Shown here: positions 50,168-58,532 of the stretch, piece by piece | Position numbering within the stretch: position 1 is the first letter of the stretch | Layout of the letters: every line of letters begins with the position of its first letter | Assembly: GCF_000011365.1 (NCBI RefSeq) | Contig: NC_004463.1 | Location: forward strand, 372,001-436,000 | Direction: 5' to 3' | Length of the DNA: 64,000 bases | Origin: Bradyrhizobium diazoefficiens USDA 110 | Lineage (GTDB): Bacteria > Pseudomonadota > Alphaproteobacteria > Rhizobiales > Xanthobacteraceae | Program-made: the position numbers and the translations under genes | The notes under the pieces: generated by a model | What the model was told of the DNA's origin: nothing | The model's database searches: none | What the model saw: only the letters and a program-made list of their open reading frames with translations

Positions 50168-50554
50168 TCAGACCATGGCTTGTCCGACCGGGATCAAGCC
50201 GACTTCAGCGAACTTGTCGGCGATAATGTCTTTGTCGAAGGGCTTCATGATGTATTCGTTGGCGCCGCCGCTGAGCGCCTGGGCGATATGGGCCACGTTG
50301 TTCTCGGTGGTGCAGAACACCACCTTCGGCTGGTCGCCGCCGGGCAGGCGGCGCATGTGGCCCATGAACTCGAAGCCGTCCATCACGGGCATGTTCCAGT
50401 CGAGCAACACCGCATCGGGCAGTTGCCGCTGGCAGATCTCGAGCGCCTTCGAGCCGTCCTCGGCTTCGGTGACCTGGAATTCCAGGCCTTCCAGGATGCG
50501 GCGCGCGATCTTGCGCACGACGCTGGAATCATCGACCACCAAACAGGTCTTCAT
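50168..50554 (-). CDS. cheY: CheY-like response regulator
   Basis: A 128-residue receiver from ATG 50554 (GGAGAA upstream). Acid pocket VVDDSSVVRKI, acceptor Asp52 in LLDWNMPVMDG, Lys in IMKPFDKD. Single domain, in the position of CheY between cheW and cheR, so it is the likely target of CheA phosphorylation. The output could be the flagellar motor or another machine; context alone does not decide. Confidence 0.92.
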   Translation of the reverse strand: MKTCLVVDDSSVVRKIARRILEGLEFQVTEAEDGSKALEICQRQLPDAVLLDWNMPVMDGFEFMGHMRRLPGGDQPKVVFCTTENNVAHIAQALSGGANEYIMKPFDKDIIADKFAEVGLIPVGQAMV

Positions 50555-50585
50555 TTTGGTTCTCCGGCTTCGATGTTTCGTTGGT

Positions 50586-51059
50586 TCACGCAGCCATTTG
50601 CACTTTGGTTTCGAGCTCGAGGACGCGATCGACGTCGAGGACGACCATGAGCTGGCCGTCGAGGCGGTGGACACCGCCGGCGAGCTTGGCCATGCGGGGG
50701 TCGAGGTTGACAGGGTTTTCTTCCTTGCCGTCCTCGGGCAGGCGCAGCACCTCGCCGATCTGGTCGATCAGCAGGCCATAGGATTCGCCGCGCAGGTCGA
50801 CACCGACCGCCATCGGCACCTTGCCGTCCTCGGGCCTCGGCAGGCCGAGGCGGGCGCGCATGTCGACCACGGTGACGATGCGGCCGCGCAGGTTGAGGAC
50901 GCCGGCGATCTCGCGGGAGGACAGCGGAACGCGGGTGACGCGCTCGGGCATGAACACGTCCTGGACGCGGGAGATCGGCAGGCCGAACAGCTGGCCGCCG
51001 ATCATCGCGGTGACGTATTCGACCATGGCGCCTTCGGTGGACTGGGTCTTGTTGGCCAT
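50586..51059 (-). CDS. cheW: CheW coupling protein
   Basis: A 157-residue CheW: MVEYVTAMIGGQLFGLPISRVQDVFMPERVTRVPLSSREIAGVLNLRG-like core (given in part), ending with VDLRGESYGLLIDQIGEVL. It links chemoreceptors to CheA kinase. It lies 81 bases after cheA with a REP-like hairpin between, and 31 bases before cheY. Confidence 0.93.
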   Translation of the reverse strand: MANKTQSTEGAMVEYVTAMIGGQLFGLPISRVQDVFMPERVTRVPLSSREIAGVLNLRGRIVTVVDMRARLGLPRPEDGKVPMAVGVDLRGESYGLLIDQIGEVLRLPEDGKEENPVNLDPRMAKLAGGVHRLDGQLMVVLDVDRVLELETKVQMAA

Positions 51060-51091
51060 CAGCGTATCTCCTGATCCCGCTTTTTCGTTTT

Positions 51092-51140
51092 GAGCATGAT
51101 CTCGTCGGAAAACCGCTTCACACTTTTCCGGATCATGCTC
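51092..51140. repeat. REP-like hairpin between cheA and cheW
   Basis: Arms GAGCATGATC and GATCATGCTC, inner CGGAAAA / TTTTCCG. This is a widespread rhizobial extragenic palindrome. It abuts the cheA stop, so it may reduce or stabilise downstream message inside the operon. Confidence 0.75.
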
Positions 51141-53990
51141 TTACGCCGCTGCCCGGCTCAGCTCGGAGGCGCCGGCGGCGCCCGCGGTCTGCTCCTTCAG
51201 CGCCGCGATCAGACCGGGACGGTCGAACTTGGCGACATAGTCGTGGAAGCCGGCCTGACGGCCGCGCTCGATCGCCGCCGGCGACACCAGCGCGGACAGG
51301 CCGATGATCGGCATCGCGCCGAGATTGTTGTCGGAGCGGATCACCTCGGCGAACTCGAACCCGTTCATGTCGGGCATCTCGATGTCGGTCAGGACCACGT
51401 CGAAGCTCTGGGCGCGCAGCGCGGCCAGGCCCTCCTGCGCGGTCGGCGCGGTGCGGACGCGGTAGCCGGCGGCTTTCAGCACCGGCGCCAGCATGTTGCG
51501 GAAGAACGCGGAATCGTCGACCAGCAGCACCGACTGCGAATGCATCGACGGCTTCATCTCCTTGCGGGTGAACCAGTCGGCGAACGCCATCGGCAGGAAG
51601 TGGCCGACGTCGATCACCTCGGTGGCCTGCCCCTTGATCACGGCCGAGCCCAGGATGCCCTGGCTGGAGCCGCCGACCTCGATGTTGAGGCGTTCCTCGA
51701 CGATGTCGATGATCTCGTCGACGACGAGGCCCATGGAGCGGCCGTCGTCGGCGAACACCAGGATCGGCTGGGCGCCTTGGCTCGCAACAGTGACGCTCTC
51801 CATGGCGACGAGCGGCATCAGCTGCTCGCGGTACTGCACCATGTAGCGGCCGTTGCTGAACTCGATCTTGTCGGCGGGCAGCTCCTCCAGGCGCGTGACG
51901 AGCCCGAGCGGGACCGCCTTGGGCTGGGACGAGCCGGCGCGGAACACCAGCAGCGAAGTGGTCTGCTCGCCACTTCCGATGTGATGCGCCCCGTTCTCGT
52001 CGCCCATGTCATGGGCCGAGGAGCCGGCAGCACCCAGCGCCTTGGCAATGCCGTTGGGGTCGATGATCATGATGACGGCGCCATCGCCCAGAATGGTGTT
52101 GCCGGAGAACATGTCGATGTGACGCAGCTTCGTCGACATCGGCTTGACCACGATTTCTTCGGTGTGGAAGACGCCGTCGACGACGATGCCGAAGGTCTGG
52201 CTGCCGACCTGCGTCACCACGATAAAACCGTTCTCGGGATCGCTGGCCGCGCCGTCGTCGATCTTGAGCAGCTTCTTCAAATGGATCAGCGGCAAGAGCT
52301 TGTTGCGCAGGCGCAGGACGGCGGTGTCCTTGATGCGCTCGATGCGGTGCTCGCTGTTGGCGCGGGCCCGGACCAGCTCGACGACGGAGAGCTGCGGGAT
52401 CGCAAAGCGGTCGCCGGCGGCTTCCACGATCAGCGCGGAGACGATGGCCAAGGTCAGCGGGATCTTGATGGTGACGCTCGAGCCCTCGCCGGCCACCGAC
52501 TTGATGTCGATGGTGCCGCCGATCTGGTCGATATTGGTGCGCACCACGTCCATGCCGACGCCGCGGCCCGACACCGAGGTGATGGCGGCCGCGGTCGAGA
52601 AGCCCGGCGCGAAGATGAACTTGTGGATCTGGGCTTCGCTCATCTTCTCGAGCTCGGCCTCGGTGACGAGACCCGAGGAGATCGCCTTGGCCTTGATCCT
52701 CTCGGTGTTGAGGCCGCGGCCGTTGTCGGCGATGCAGATGATGATGTGGCCGCCCTCGTGATAGGCGGAGAGGCGGATGGTGCCCTGCTCGCCCTTGCCG
52801 GCCGCGAGCCGCTCGGCGGGGGTCTCCAGGCCATGGTCGGCGGAGTTGCGCACCATGTGGGTGAGCGGGTCCTTGATCAGGTCGAGCACCTGGCGGTCGA
52901 GCTCGGTGTCGGCGCCGTGCATCTCCAGCTCGATCTGCTTGCCGAGTTCGCTCGACAGGTCGCGGACGATGCGGGGCAGCTTCTGCCAGGCATTGCCGAT
53001 CGGCTGCATGCGCGTCTTCATGACGCCTTCCTGCAGCTCGGCGGTGACGTTGGAGAGGCGCTGCAACGGCACCTTGAACTCGGTGTCCTCATTGCGGCGG
53101 GAGATCTCCAGCAGCTGGTTGCGGGTCAAGACCAGCTCGGAGACCATGGTCATCAGATGCTCCAGCGTATCCACGTTGACGCGGATCGACTGGTTGGCGA
53201 TGCGGTCGCCCTCGGAGGCGCCCTCGTCGGCCATCGACTTCTTCGGCGCGGCCTTCTCCTTGGCGGCAGGCTTCGCAGCTTCCTTGGCAGCCTCTTTGGC
53301 AACAGGGGCCGGAGCCGGCGCGGGCTCAGCCTTGACCTCGGCCTTGACGATTGGCGCGGGGATTGGGGCTTCGATCGCGGTTTCGCGGAAGGCGCGCTCG
53401 AGCTCGTCGAGCGACACTTCACCCGGGCGCAGCGGGCGCTCCAGGGTCTGGTCGATCAGCGAACCCGTGGTCATGTCCTTGGCCGGCGCAGCGGCGGCCG
53501 GCGCTTCCGGCACCAGCGGCGGCGCGTCAGCAACAGCAGCGGCGCTGCCAGCCGCCGGCATCGGCTGCGCCGAGCCTGACGCGATCGGCGAAGCCGACGC
53601 TGACATCGCCGCCATGCCCTGCTCGACCATCGCTTCCAGCTTGTCGATGAGATCGCGGTCGGTGCCCTCCGGCTCGGCTTCGGTCGCCTCGAGGCCGGCG
53701 AGGATCTCCTTGATGCGGTCGATCGAGGACAGGATCACCGTCACCGCCTGCCCCGTCACCGGCATGCCGTCGCGGAACTTGCCCATCAGCGTCTCGCCGG
53801 CATGCGCCAGCGCTTCCAGTCGCGGCAAGCCGAGGAAGCCGCACGTCCCCTTGATGGTGTGGACCAGGCGGAAGATGTTATCCAGGATCTTGGCGTTGTT
53901 CGGCTCCTGCTCGAACTTCACCAGCTGATTGTCGACGGTGTCCAGGCTCTCGCTGGTCTCCGTCAAGAACTCCCGCAACAGATCATCCAT
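51141..53990 (-). CDS. cheA: Hybrid CheA kinase with C-terminal receiver
   Basis: A 949-residue chemotaxis kinase. The Hpt (P1) histidine is His44 in LVHTIKGTCGFLGL; an Ala/Pro-rich linker (~125-265) follows, then the dimerisation domain, HATPase (MVRNSADHGLETP, ISDNGRG-type and GRGVGMDVVRTNID motifs) and a CheW-like P5 (SVVELVRARANSEHRIERI). A receiver domain closes the chain, acceptor Asp869 in VVLTDIEMPDMNG. A fused receiver is seen in CheA proteins of non-classical chemosensory systems, where it can act as a phosphate sink. It is first in the operon cheA-cheW-cheY-cheR-PilZ. Site e (54103-54116) lies 113 bases upstream. Confidence 0.94.
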   Translation of the reverse strand: MDDLLREFLTETSESLDTVDNQLVKFEQEPNNAKILDNIFRLVHTIKGTCGFLGLPRLEALAHAGETLMGKFRDGMPVTGQAVTVILSSIDRIKEILAGLEATEAEPEGTDRDLIDKLEAMVEQGMAAMSASASPIASGSAQPMPAAGSAAAVADAPPLVPEAPAAAAPAKDMTTGSLIDQTLERPLRPGEVSLDELERAFRETAIEAPIPAPIVKAEVKAEPAPAPAPVAKEAAKEAAKPAAKEKAAPKKSMADEGASEGDRIANQSIRVNVDTLEHLMTMVSELVLTRNQLLEISRRNEDTEFKVPLQRLSNVTAELQEGVMKTRMQPIGNAWQKLPRIVRDLSSELGKQIELEMHGADTELDRQVLDLIKDPLTHMVRNSADHGLETPAERLAAGKGEQGTIRLSAYHEGGHIIICIADNGRGLNTERIKAKAISSGLVTEAELEKMSEAQIHKFIFAPGFSTAAAITSVSGRGVGMDVVRTNIDQIGGTIDIKSVAGEGSSVTIKIPLTLAIVSALIVEAAGDRFAIPQLSVVELVRARANSEHRIERIKDTAVLRLRNKLLPLIHLKKLLKIDDGAASDPENGFIVVTQVGSQTFGIVVDGVFHTEEIVVKPMSTKLRHIDMFSGNTILGDGAVIMIIDPNGIAKALGAAGSSAHDMGDENGAHHIGSGEQTTSLLVFRAGSSQPKAVPLGLVTRLEELPADKIEFSNGRYMVQYREQLMPLVAMESVTVASQGAQPILVFADDGRSMGLVVDEIIDIVEERLNIEVGGSSQGILGSAVIKGQATEVIDVGHFLPMAFADWFTRKEMKPSMHSQSVLLVDDSAFFRNMLAPVLKAAGYRVRTAPTAQEGLAALRAQSFDVVLTDIEMPDMNGFEFAEVIRSDNNLGAMPIIGLSALVSPAAIERGRQAGFHDYVAKFDRPGLIAALKEQTAGAAGASELSRAAA

Positions 53991-54102
53991 GAGCTACGCC
54001 TTACTGAGCTGGACTTCGACGCCTGAGCCACGCTTGGCATCGACGGAGGTCCCCGTCTGGATCGTTAGACAACCCCTTTCACGGTCCCGTTAATTTCATC
54101 CT

Positions 54103-54116
54103 CCGTGCTAATACGG
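54103..54116 (-). promoter_or_regulatory. CCGTA-N4-TACGG element, site e (toward cheA), one mismatch
   Basis: CCGTG-CTAA-TACGG. On the minus strand TTAAC follows after exactly 9 nt (54093-54089) and CTAA at 54068-54065, then the cheA start at 53990. Nothing else was found in 53991-54399. Confidence 0.55.
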
Positions 54117-54399
54117 ATATTGAAGAGAAGTTTGTGGTTCGATCACATGCGGCAGCGCTTCTCGGTAAAACCGGCACCGAACTGTCACCAAAAGAAGCGT
54201 TAGGTAAACGCGCCGACAACGGCGCGACGACGCGCGCAAGAAAGTCCTGCTCGTGAAGGACGATATGCACGGCCCACGTGAAATCGAAGCCGATCGGGAG
54301 CGCTCTCGCGACCGTCGCGGCGTGCCCTGCCGGGATCCGCAAGGCCCGCGTTTGTGGTAAACAGACGCTTACCCCGCCGCTACGACGGCCTGCGCTGCG

Positions 54400-54879
54400 C
54401 TAACCCAGGCGCGCGGCCGAGGCAACGTCGTCGGAGCGGTGCTCCGCGAAGCAATCGTTGACGGCGGCGAGCAGAGCGTGCGGCGTGAACGGCTTGCGCA
54501 GACAGCGTGCCGCGCCGAGCTCGAGCGCCATCCGGAGGAAATCGGGAGCGGGTGAATTCAGATTTGCGAAAGCGTAGCCGGACATCGCGATCAACGGAAT
54601 GGTGGGCGCCCGCTCGTGGAACACCCTGATCGATTCGAAGCCGCGCATGTGCGGCATGAAGATGTCGATGATCATCAGATCGAACTGTCCGTGTTCGAGA
54701 GCACGCAGTCCGACCTCTCCTCCTTCGGCAATCGTCACCCGAAAATGGTTTAGCTGAAGATAGACCTCGATGGCCATGCACACCATCGGGTCGTCGTCGA
54801 CAACGAGAATATGGCGCAGACTTTCTGTCCCCGTTTGAGCTTCCCGTTTCGGCGATTCAATAATTGAACCGTGGGGCAC
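54400..54879 (-). CDS. Single-domain response regulator
   Basis: A 159-residue receiver; GTG at 54879 has a very strong ribosome site (GGAGGAGAAAGG) and is preferred over the earlier frame opening at 55026. VVDDDPMVCMAIEV, acceptor Asp72 in IDIFMPHMRGFES, Lys in LRKPFTPHALLAAV. It is related to the receiver at 42997: both contain IDIFMP/LDIFMP, then PDFLxMAxxLGA and KPF...LLAAV. No output domain. It is upstream of cheA, same direction, with site e in the 409-base gap between them. Confidence 0.88.
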   Translation of the reverse strand: MPHGSIIESPKREAQTGTESLRHILVVDDDPMVCMAIEVYLQLNHFRVTIAEGGEVGLRALEHGQFDLMIIDIFMPHMRGFESIRVFHERAPTIPLIAMSGYAFANLNSPAPDFLRMALELGAARCLRKPFTPHALLAAVNDCFAEHRSDDVASAARLG

Positions 54880-55323
54880 GCCTTTCTCCTCCGGTTGGGA
54901 TCGAAGAACTGACGGTCGCGAACGTCTTTGGCGAAGCCAGGAGGACGGAAACGACGGACGCGAAATCTGCAGCCATGCGGCGTCATGAATCGGCGCGATG
55001 TCCGGTCGCTGTAACCACTCGTCCAATAGACGAGGCTGCGCGGACTGACCGGTGTCCGATCGCCGCGCGGATGCAGTGCTCCCGGCTCATGAAGGCCCCC
55101 CTGCCACTTTTTCCTGCGCGCCCTCACAGGACTGGCGCGAAGGTTCTCGAGCGAATCAGCGCGCTGTACTTATTTCCGCCGCAAATGCGGCAGCCCGTCT
55201 GCCCTCTAACGGGTATATGGACAGCACCACAACCTGTACAATATGCTTTTGTTACCGTGCAACTGAACGACGCAGCAGGGCGCTGCATCGATCTTAGGTC
55301 GAACGCGCCGGAATTGATCCTGA
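54880..55323. other. Gene-free divergent region, nothing recognised
   Basis: Between the divergent receiver gene and the first Crp/Fnr gene. Open frames here have unlikely composition. No repeat, Crp-like, CCGTA/TACGG, EcfG-type or Fnr-type (TTGAT-N4-ATCAA) site was seen. A relatively AT-rich patch at about 55210-55260 probably holds the Crp/Fnr gene promoter. Confidence 0.4.
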
Positions 55324-56034
55324 ATGACCACGAGCGGCTTCCCGCCCAATCAGTTGCTGCAAATGCTCGATGCGGCAGATTTCGACCTGCTGCGCCCCCA
55401 TCTCGCGACAGTCGAAATGGTCAGGGAATCTGTCTTGGGCGAGGCGGGCGCCGCGTTGCGATACGTCTACTTCCCGCACGGCGGGTCCATTTCGATCACG
55501 CTGGGCTTGTCCGAAGGACAAATGATCGAGATCGCAATGCTGGGGCGCGACAGCGTCGTGGGCAGTGGCGCGGCGCTTGCCGACGGCATCGCGCCGGCGG
55601 ACGCGGTCGTGCTTTTCCCCGGCACGGCTTCCATGCTTGAAATCGCGGCTTTCCGGACGATCGCCGCCGCGAGCGTCCCGTTTCGAAATCTGATGGTGCG
55701 TCATGAGCAGGTCCTGCTCGCGCATGCGCAGCAATCGTTGCTCTGCAATACGCTGCACCCGGTCGAGGCCCGGCTGGCGCGCTGGCTCTTGCGCGCCCGC
55801 GACCTGTCCGACAGCGCGATCCTTCCGCTGACACAGGAGACGCTGGCACAGATGATGGGCGTGCGGCGCAACGCCATTTCTCTCGTCGCGCATGCACTGC
55901 AACGGGCCGGCATTATTCGCTACACCCGCGGGCAGATCGAAATCATCGACCTGCGCGCGCTGGAGACGACGTCCTGCGACTGCCATTCGGCGGTCAAGGC
56001 CACCCATTCACGCCTGCTCGGAGCGCTGCGGTGA
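55324..56034 (+). CDS. Crp/Fnr-family regulator, paralogue 1 with three conserved Cys
   Basis: A 236-residue regulator: beta-roll at ~15-125 without the canonical nucleotide-binding FGE/R cassette (GRDSVVGSG instead), dimer helix, winged HTH (LTQETLAQMMGVRRNAISLVAHAL). The recognition helix reads RRNAIS, unlike the RExxxR of Crp, so its DNA target differs. Cys141 lies in the dimer helix and Cys218/Cys220 in a C-terminal CDC. The same three cysteines with identical 77-residue spacing occur in the next gene (138, 215, 217), suggesting a redox or metal sensor. Tandem duplication with the next gene, 192 bases apart. Confidence 0.9.
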   Translation: MTTSGFPPNQLLQMLDAADFDLLRPHLATVEMVRESVLGEAGAALRYVYFPHGGSISITLGLSEGQMIEIAMLGRDSVVGSGAALADGIAPADAVVLFPGTASMLEIAAFRTIAAASVPFRNLMVRHEQVLLAHAQQSLLCNTLHPVEARLARWLLRARDLSDSAILPLTQETLAQMMGVRRNAISLVAHALQRAGIIRYTRGQIEIIDLRALETTSCDCHSAVKATHSRLLGALR

Positions 56035-56226
56035 CGAGAAGTCGATGCGGCCGTTCTGCATGCCGAGGTGCACACAGCGCCGCGAAGGTGACCGTCGCAC
56101 TCGGACAACTTGTCCCAATTGCCTATATATCCCGACGGGAACATGATGGAGCTTGCCCGTGCCGGGATCCGCAAATTCGCTCTCGCAAGTCCCTGCCTGA
56201 CGAGACGGGAGGCAGTTTTGGAAACG

Positions 56227-56925
56227 ATGGTGCGTCCGTCCAACGGTTTCCTGTCCGCGCTCACGGCGGACGATTATGAGCTGATCCGCCCATATCTGCA
56301 CACGGTCGAGCTGCCGCACGAAGCCGTGCTGGTCGAGACCGGCGAGACGCTCAAGCGCGCGTTCTTTCCCCACCGCGGCGTCATCTCGCTGGTGGTGAAC
56401 CTCGCCAAGGGCGAGCATGTGCAGGTCGCCATGATCGGCCGCGACAGCCTGCTCGGCACGCTCTCGACCATGGGCGATACTTGCGCGCTGAACACGGCAA
56501 TCGTGCTGGTTCCCGGCGTCGCGTCGGTGATGGATCTCGACCGGCTGCGCATCGCGGCCGACCAGAGCGGCACCCTGCGGACGTTGCTCACGCGCCACGG
56601 GTTGGCGGTCTACGCTCAGGTCCAGCAGACCGCGGGCTGCAACGCCGCCCATCCGGTGGAATCGCGGCTGTCGCGCTGCCTGTTGCACACCCATGATCTG
56701 TCGGGCGACTACCGGCTGCTGCTGACCCAGGAGGCCATGGCGCAGATGATCGGGGCGCGGCGCAACAGCGTGTCGCTGGTCGCTAATACCTTGCAGCAGG
56801 CCAATTTCATCCACTACAGCCGCGGGCACATCCAGATCCTGAACCTGGACGGCCTGCGCCAGACCGCGTGCGAATGCTACGCAACGGTGAAAGCCCAGTA
56901 CGACCGGCTGCTCGGCCAGCGCTGA
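56227..56925 (+). CDS. Crp/Fnr-family regulator, paralogue 2 with three conserved Cys
   Basis: A 232-residue regulator from ATG 56227 (MVRPSNGFLSALT aligns with the start of the paralogue; in-frame starts at 56110, 56143 and 56146 would add 27-39 residues of unlikely sequence). Same layout: beta-roll lacking the nucleotide cassette (IGRDSLLGTL), dimer helix with Cys138 (AGCNAAHPVESRL), winged HTH with ARRNSVSLVANTL, C-terminal ACECY (Cys215, Cys217). By eye, roughly half of the residues match paralogue 1. The pair may form homo- and heterodimers. Ligand unknown. Confidence 0.9.
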   Translation: MVRPSNGFLSALTADDYELIRPYLHTVELPHEAVLVETGETLKRAFFPHRGVISLVVNLAKGEHVQVAMIGRDSLLGTLSTMGDTCALNTAIVLVPGVASVMDLDRLRIAADQSGTLRTLLTRHGLAVYAQVQQTAGCNAAHPVESRLSRCLLHTHDLSGDYRLLLTQEAMAQMIGARRNSVSLVANTLQQANFIHYSRGHIQILNLDGLRQTACECYATVKAQYDRLLGQR

Positions 56926-57081
56926 CCGGCGCCGTCGCGTGGTAAACCTGCGGCTAACGCCGGCCTGCAAACACCTGCCGTCCCGCTACCGGAACTGAAA
57001 TTCAAATGCCGTAGACACGGGCCGGACCTCGCGACGGACGCGCCGCGCGACAAACGGACCGTGACCAAGGCAGGCAAAGCC

Positions 57082-57459
57082 ATGTTTGAAATGACCGCTG
57101 CGCCTGCGCAGGCAGCGCTCGATGCCGAGCCCGCGCGCGAGCCGGGCGCGTACGCGGCGCTGGTGCGCGAGATCGGCGAGGACGGTGCCGGCGAAGTGCG
57201 CGCCGTGTTCTGGAGCGAGACCTGCGCGCGCCTGCAACTGTTCCGCACGCTCGCGCTCGCGCAGCACCACGCGAAGATCGCGCGCGAAGCGCATTCGCTG
57301 AAGAGTGCGGCCGGGACGTTCGGCTATGCCAGGCTCGCGGCGCTGGCGCTGCAGCTGGAGAAGACCGCGGAGACGCTCGGTGAGGCCGAATTCGGTGATC
57401 TGCTGTCGCGCATGGATGCCGCCTACGCCGCCGCGCGCGCGCAGGAGCCGCAGGCATAG
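57082..57459 (+). CDS. Stand-alone histidine phosphotransfer (Hpt) protein
   Basis: About 125 residues from ATG 57082 (AAGGCAGG upstream); an in-frame GTG at 57061 would add seven. Helical Hpt domain with the phospho-His in AHSLKSAAGTFGYARL (His71 from this start), the classic HSLKSAA context. A free Hpt carries phosphate between a hybrid kinase receiver and a response regulator. Several hybrid kinases (43394, cheA) and single receivers in this region could be partners. Followed by site c and the 82-residue gene. Confidence 0.87.
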   Translation: MFEMTAAPAQAALDAEPAREPGAYAALVREIGEDGAGEVRAVFWSETCARLQLFRTLALAQHHAKIAREAHSLKSAAGTFGYARLAALALQLEKTAETLGEAEFGDLLSRMDAAYAAARAQEPQA

Positions 57460-57478
57460 CGAGACCGATGCAACCCCG

Positions 57479-57492
57479 CCGTACTTCTACGG
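57479..57492 (+). promoter_or_regulatory. CCGTA-N4-TACGG element, site c (toward 57557)
   Basis: CCGTA-CTTC-TACGG, 19 bases after the Hpt stop. TTCAC follows after 9 nt (57502-57506) and GATAGT at 57528-57533; the 82-residue gene starts at 57557. Confidence 0.6.
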
Positions 57493-57556
57493 TTTGGGAT
57501 TTTCACAGATGGCTAATCATAGGTGGCGATAGTCGCGGGAAACCAGGAGGGTTTCC

Positions 57557-57805
57557 ATGTTCACCTACGAGACAGTGGACCAGAAGGAGGTCCGTCGCTT
57601 CCGTATCGCGCAGTTCAACGGCCGGATGGCGACGGTGAAGGCTGGCGAGTCGACGGTGACCGGCTTCGTGCGCTCGGTGCTGGAGCAGGAATCGAGCACC
57701 CCTCCCCGCTGGACCATCACGATCATTCCGAACGCGCCGAAGGAAGAGATCAAGCCGCTGCGCCCCATCTCGCGCGCGCGCGCCTTCTCCGAAGACTATT
57801 TCTGA
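57557..57805 (+). CDS. Small protein of unknown function, 82 residues
   Basis: ATG at 57557 with AGGAGGG five bases upstream, a strong ribosome site. Beta-rich, soluble protein (MFTYETVDQKEVRRFRIAQF, MATVKAGESTVTGFVRSVLEQ, RWTITIIPNAP) ending in an acidic tail EDYF. I do not recognise a family. It sits under site c, so expression is probably linked to the chemosensory regulon. It ends near a convergent LuxR-fusion gene, with a hairpin between. Confidence 0.82.
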   Translation: MFTYETVDQKEVRRFRIAQFNGRMATVKAGESTVTGFVRSVLEQESSTPPRWTITIIPNAPKEEIKPLRPISRARAFSEDYF

Positions 57806-57829
57806 ACGCGATCGGCTTCTCCCGCCCCC

Positions 57830-57848
57830 GCGCCGCCACCGGCGGCGC
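57830..57848. terminator. Hairpin between convergent genes
   Basis: GCGCCGCC-ACC-GGCGGCGC, an 8-bp all-GC stem with a 3-nt loop, between the 82-residue gene and the LuxR-fusion gene. Confidence 0.45.
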
Positions 57849-57860
57849 AAGACAAGAACC

Positions 57861-58484
57861 TCAATCGATTGAATGCAGCAGCGCCGCGCGGACGAGGTCC
57901 GCGGTATTGCGCGCACCGAGCTTGCGCATCGCCTCGGCGCGATGGCTCTCAAACGTGCGCGGACTGATCTGCATCCGAAGCGCACCCTGCTTGTTCGAAT
58001 AGCCCTCACTGATCAGCCGGAGCACCTCGCGCTCGCGCTTGGTCAGCCGCTTCTGGCCCGACAGGCCCAGGAGTTCGGGACTCGGCACGCGCTGCGGCTG
58101 CGGCGCACGGGCGATCTTCGCTTCGGCGTCCTCGATCCGGGGCGGGATCGGCGAGTCAACCTTGTGGGGGCCGGCAAGCTGCTTGACCAGGCCGCAAACG
58201 CGCTCGGTCTGCGTCAGCGCATTCTCCACCACCCGCTGCAAATAGGCACGGTCGCCCGTAGCCGGCGCGAGCTGATCGCTGTGATGCTTGATCTCGCCCA
58301 TGTAGAGCAGGAGCGCAGTCAGGGGGCCGTTGAGCTCGCGGGCGATGGCAGCGGCCATTTCGTCTGCGGCCTTGGCGCGAGCGGCGTTCAGGCGGACGAA
58401 ATCGAGCTCTTCAGCCGGAGCAGCGCTGCTTTCGTACCATTCCGACGGCCGCGAATCGGTAGCCGTATCGTTCTGTGACCCCAT
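57861..58484 (-). CDS. DHp-like helix fused to LuxR-type HTH (histidine-less)
   Basis: A 207-residue protein with an unusual join. Residues ~36-105 look like the HisKA dimerisation helices of FixL-type kinases (ADEMAAAIARELNGPLTALL), but the phosphorylated His (normally AHELNQPL) is Arg49, and no ATPase domain follows. Residues ~145-205 are a NarL/FixJ-type HTH (RLTKREREVLRLISEG...ISPRTFESHRAEAMRKLGARN), very like the FixJ-like regulator at 47103. The protein may dimerise through the DHp-like part and bind promoters without classical phosphorylation. Site d lies just upstream, so autoregulation is likely. The -10-like block is so close to the ATG that the message could be nearly leaderless. 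Confidence 0.87.
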   Translation of the reverse strand: MGSQNDTATDSRPSEWYESSAAPAEELDFVRLNAARAKAADEMAAAIARELNGPLTALLLYMGEIKHHSDQLAPATGDRAYLQRVVENALTQTERVCGLVKQLAGPHKVDSPIPPRIEDAEAKIARAPQPQRVPSPELLGLSGQKRLTKREREVLRLISEGYSNKQGALRMQISPRTFESHRAEAMRKLGARNTADLVRAALLHSID

Positions 58485-58532
58485 GTGACCTGTTTAGCGG
58501 AACCCGGGCCGATCTGTGGTTAACTTTTTGCT

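Noticed and set aside
54079..54342. 87-codon minus-strand frame upstream of cheA
   Set aside because: No ribosome site and unlikely composition; it overlaps the promoter element site e.
55205..55323. Fnr/FixK-type box (TTGAT-N4-ATCAA) near the Crp/Fnr genes
   Set aside because: Only a half site (TTGATCCTGAATG) just before the start codon; no second half.
58485..58520. GGAAC near 58498 as a second EcfG promoter
   Set aside because: The spacer to GTT is 15 and the preceding C is missing; the downstream gene on that strand is over 300 bases away.
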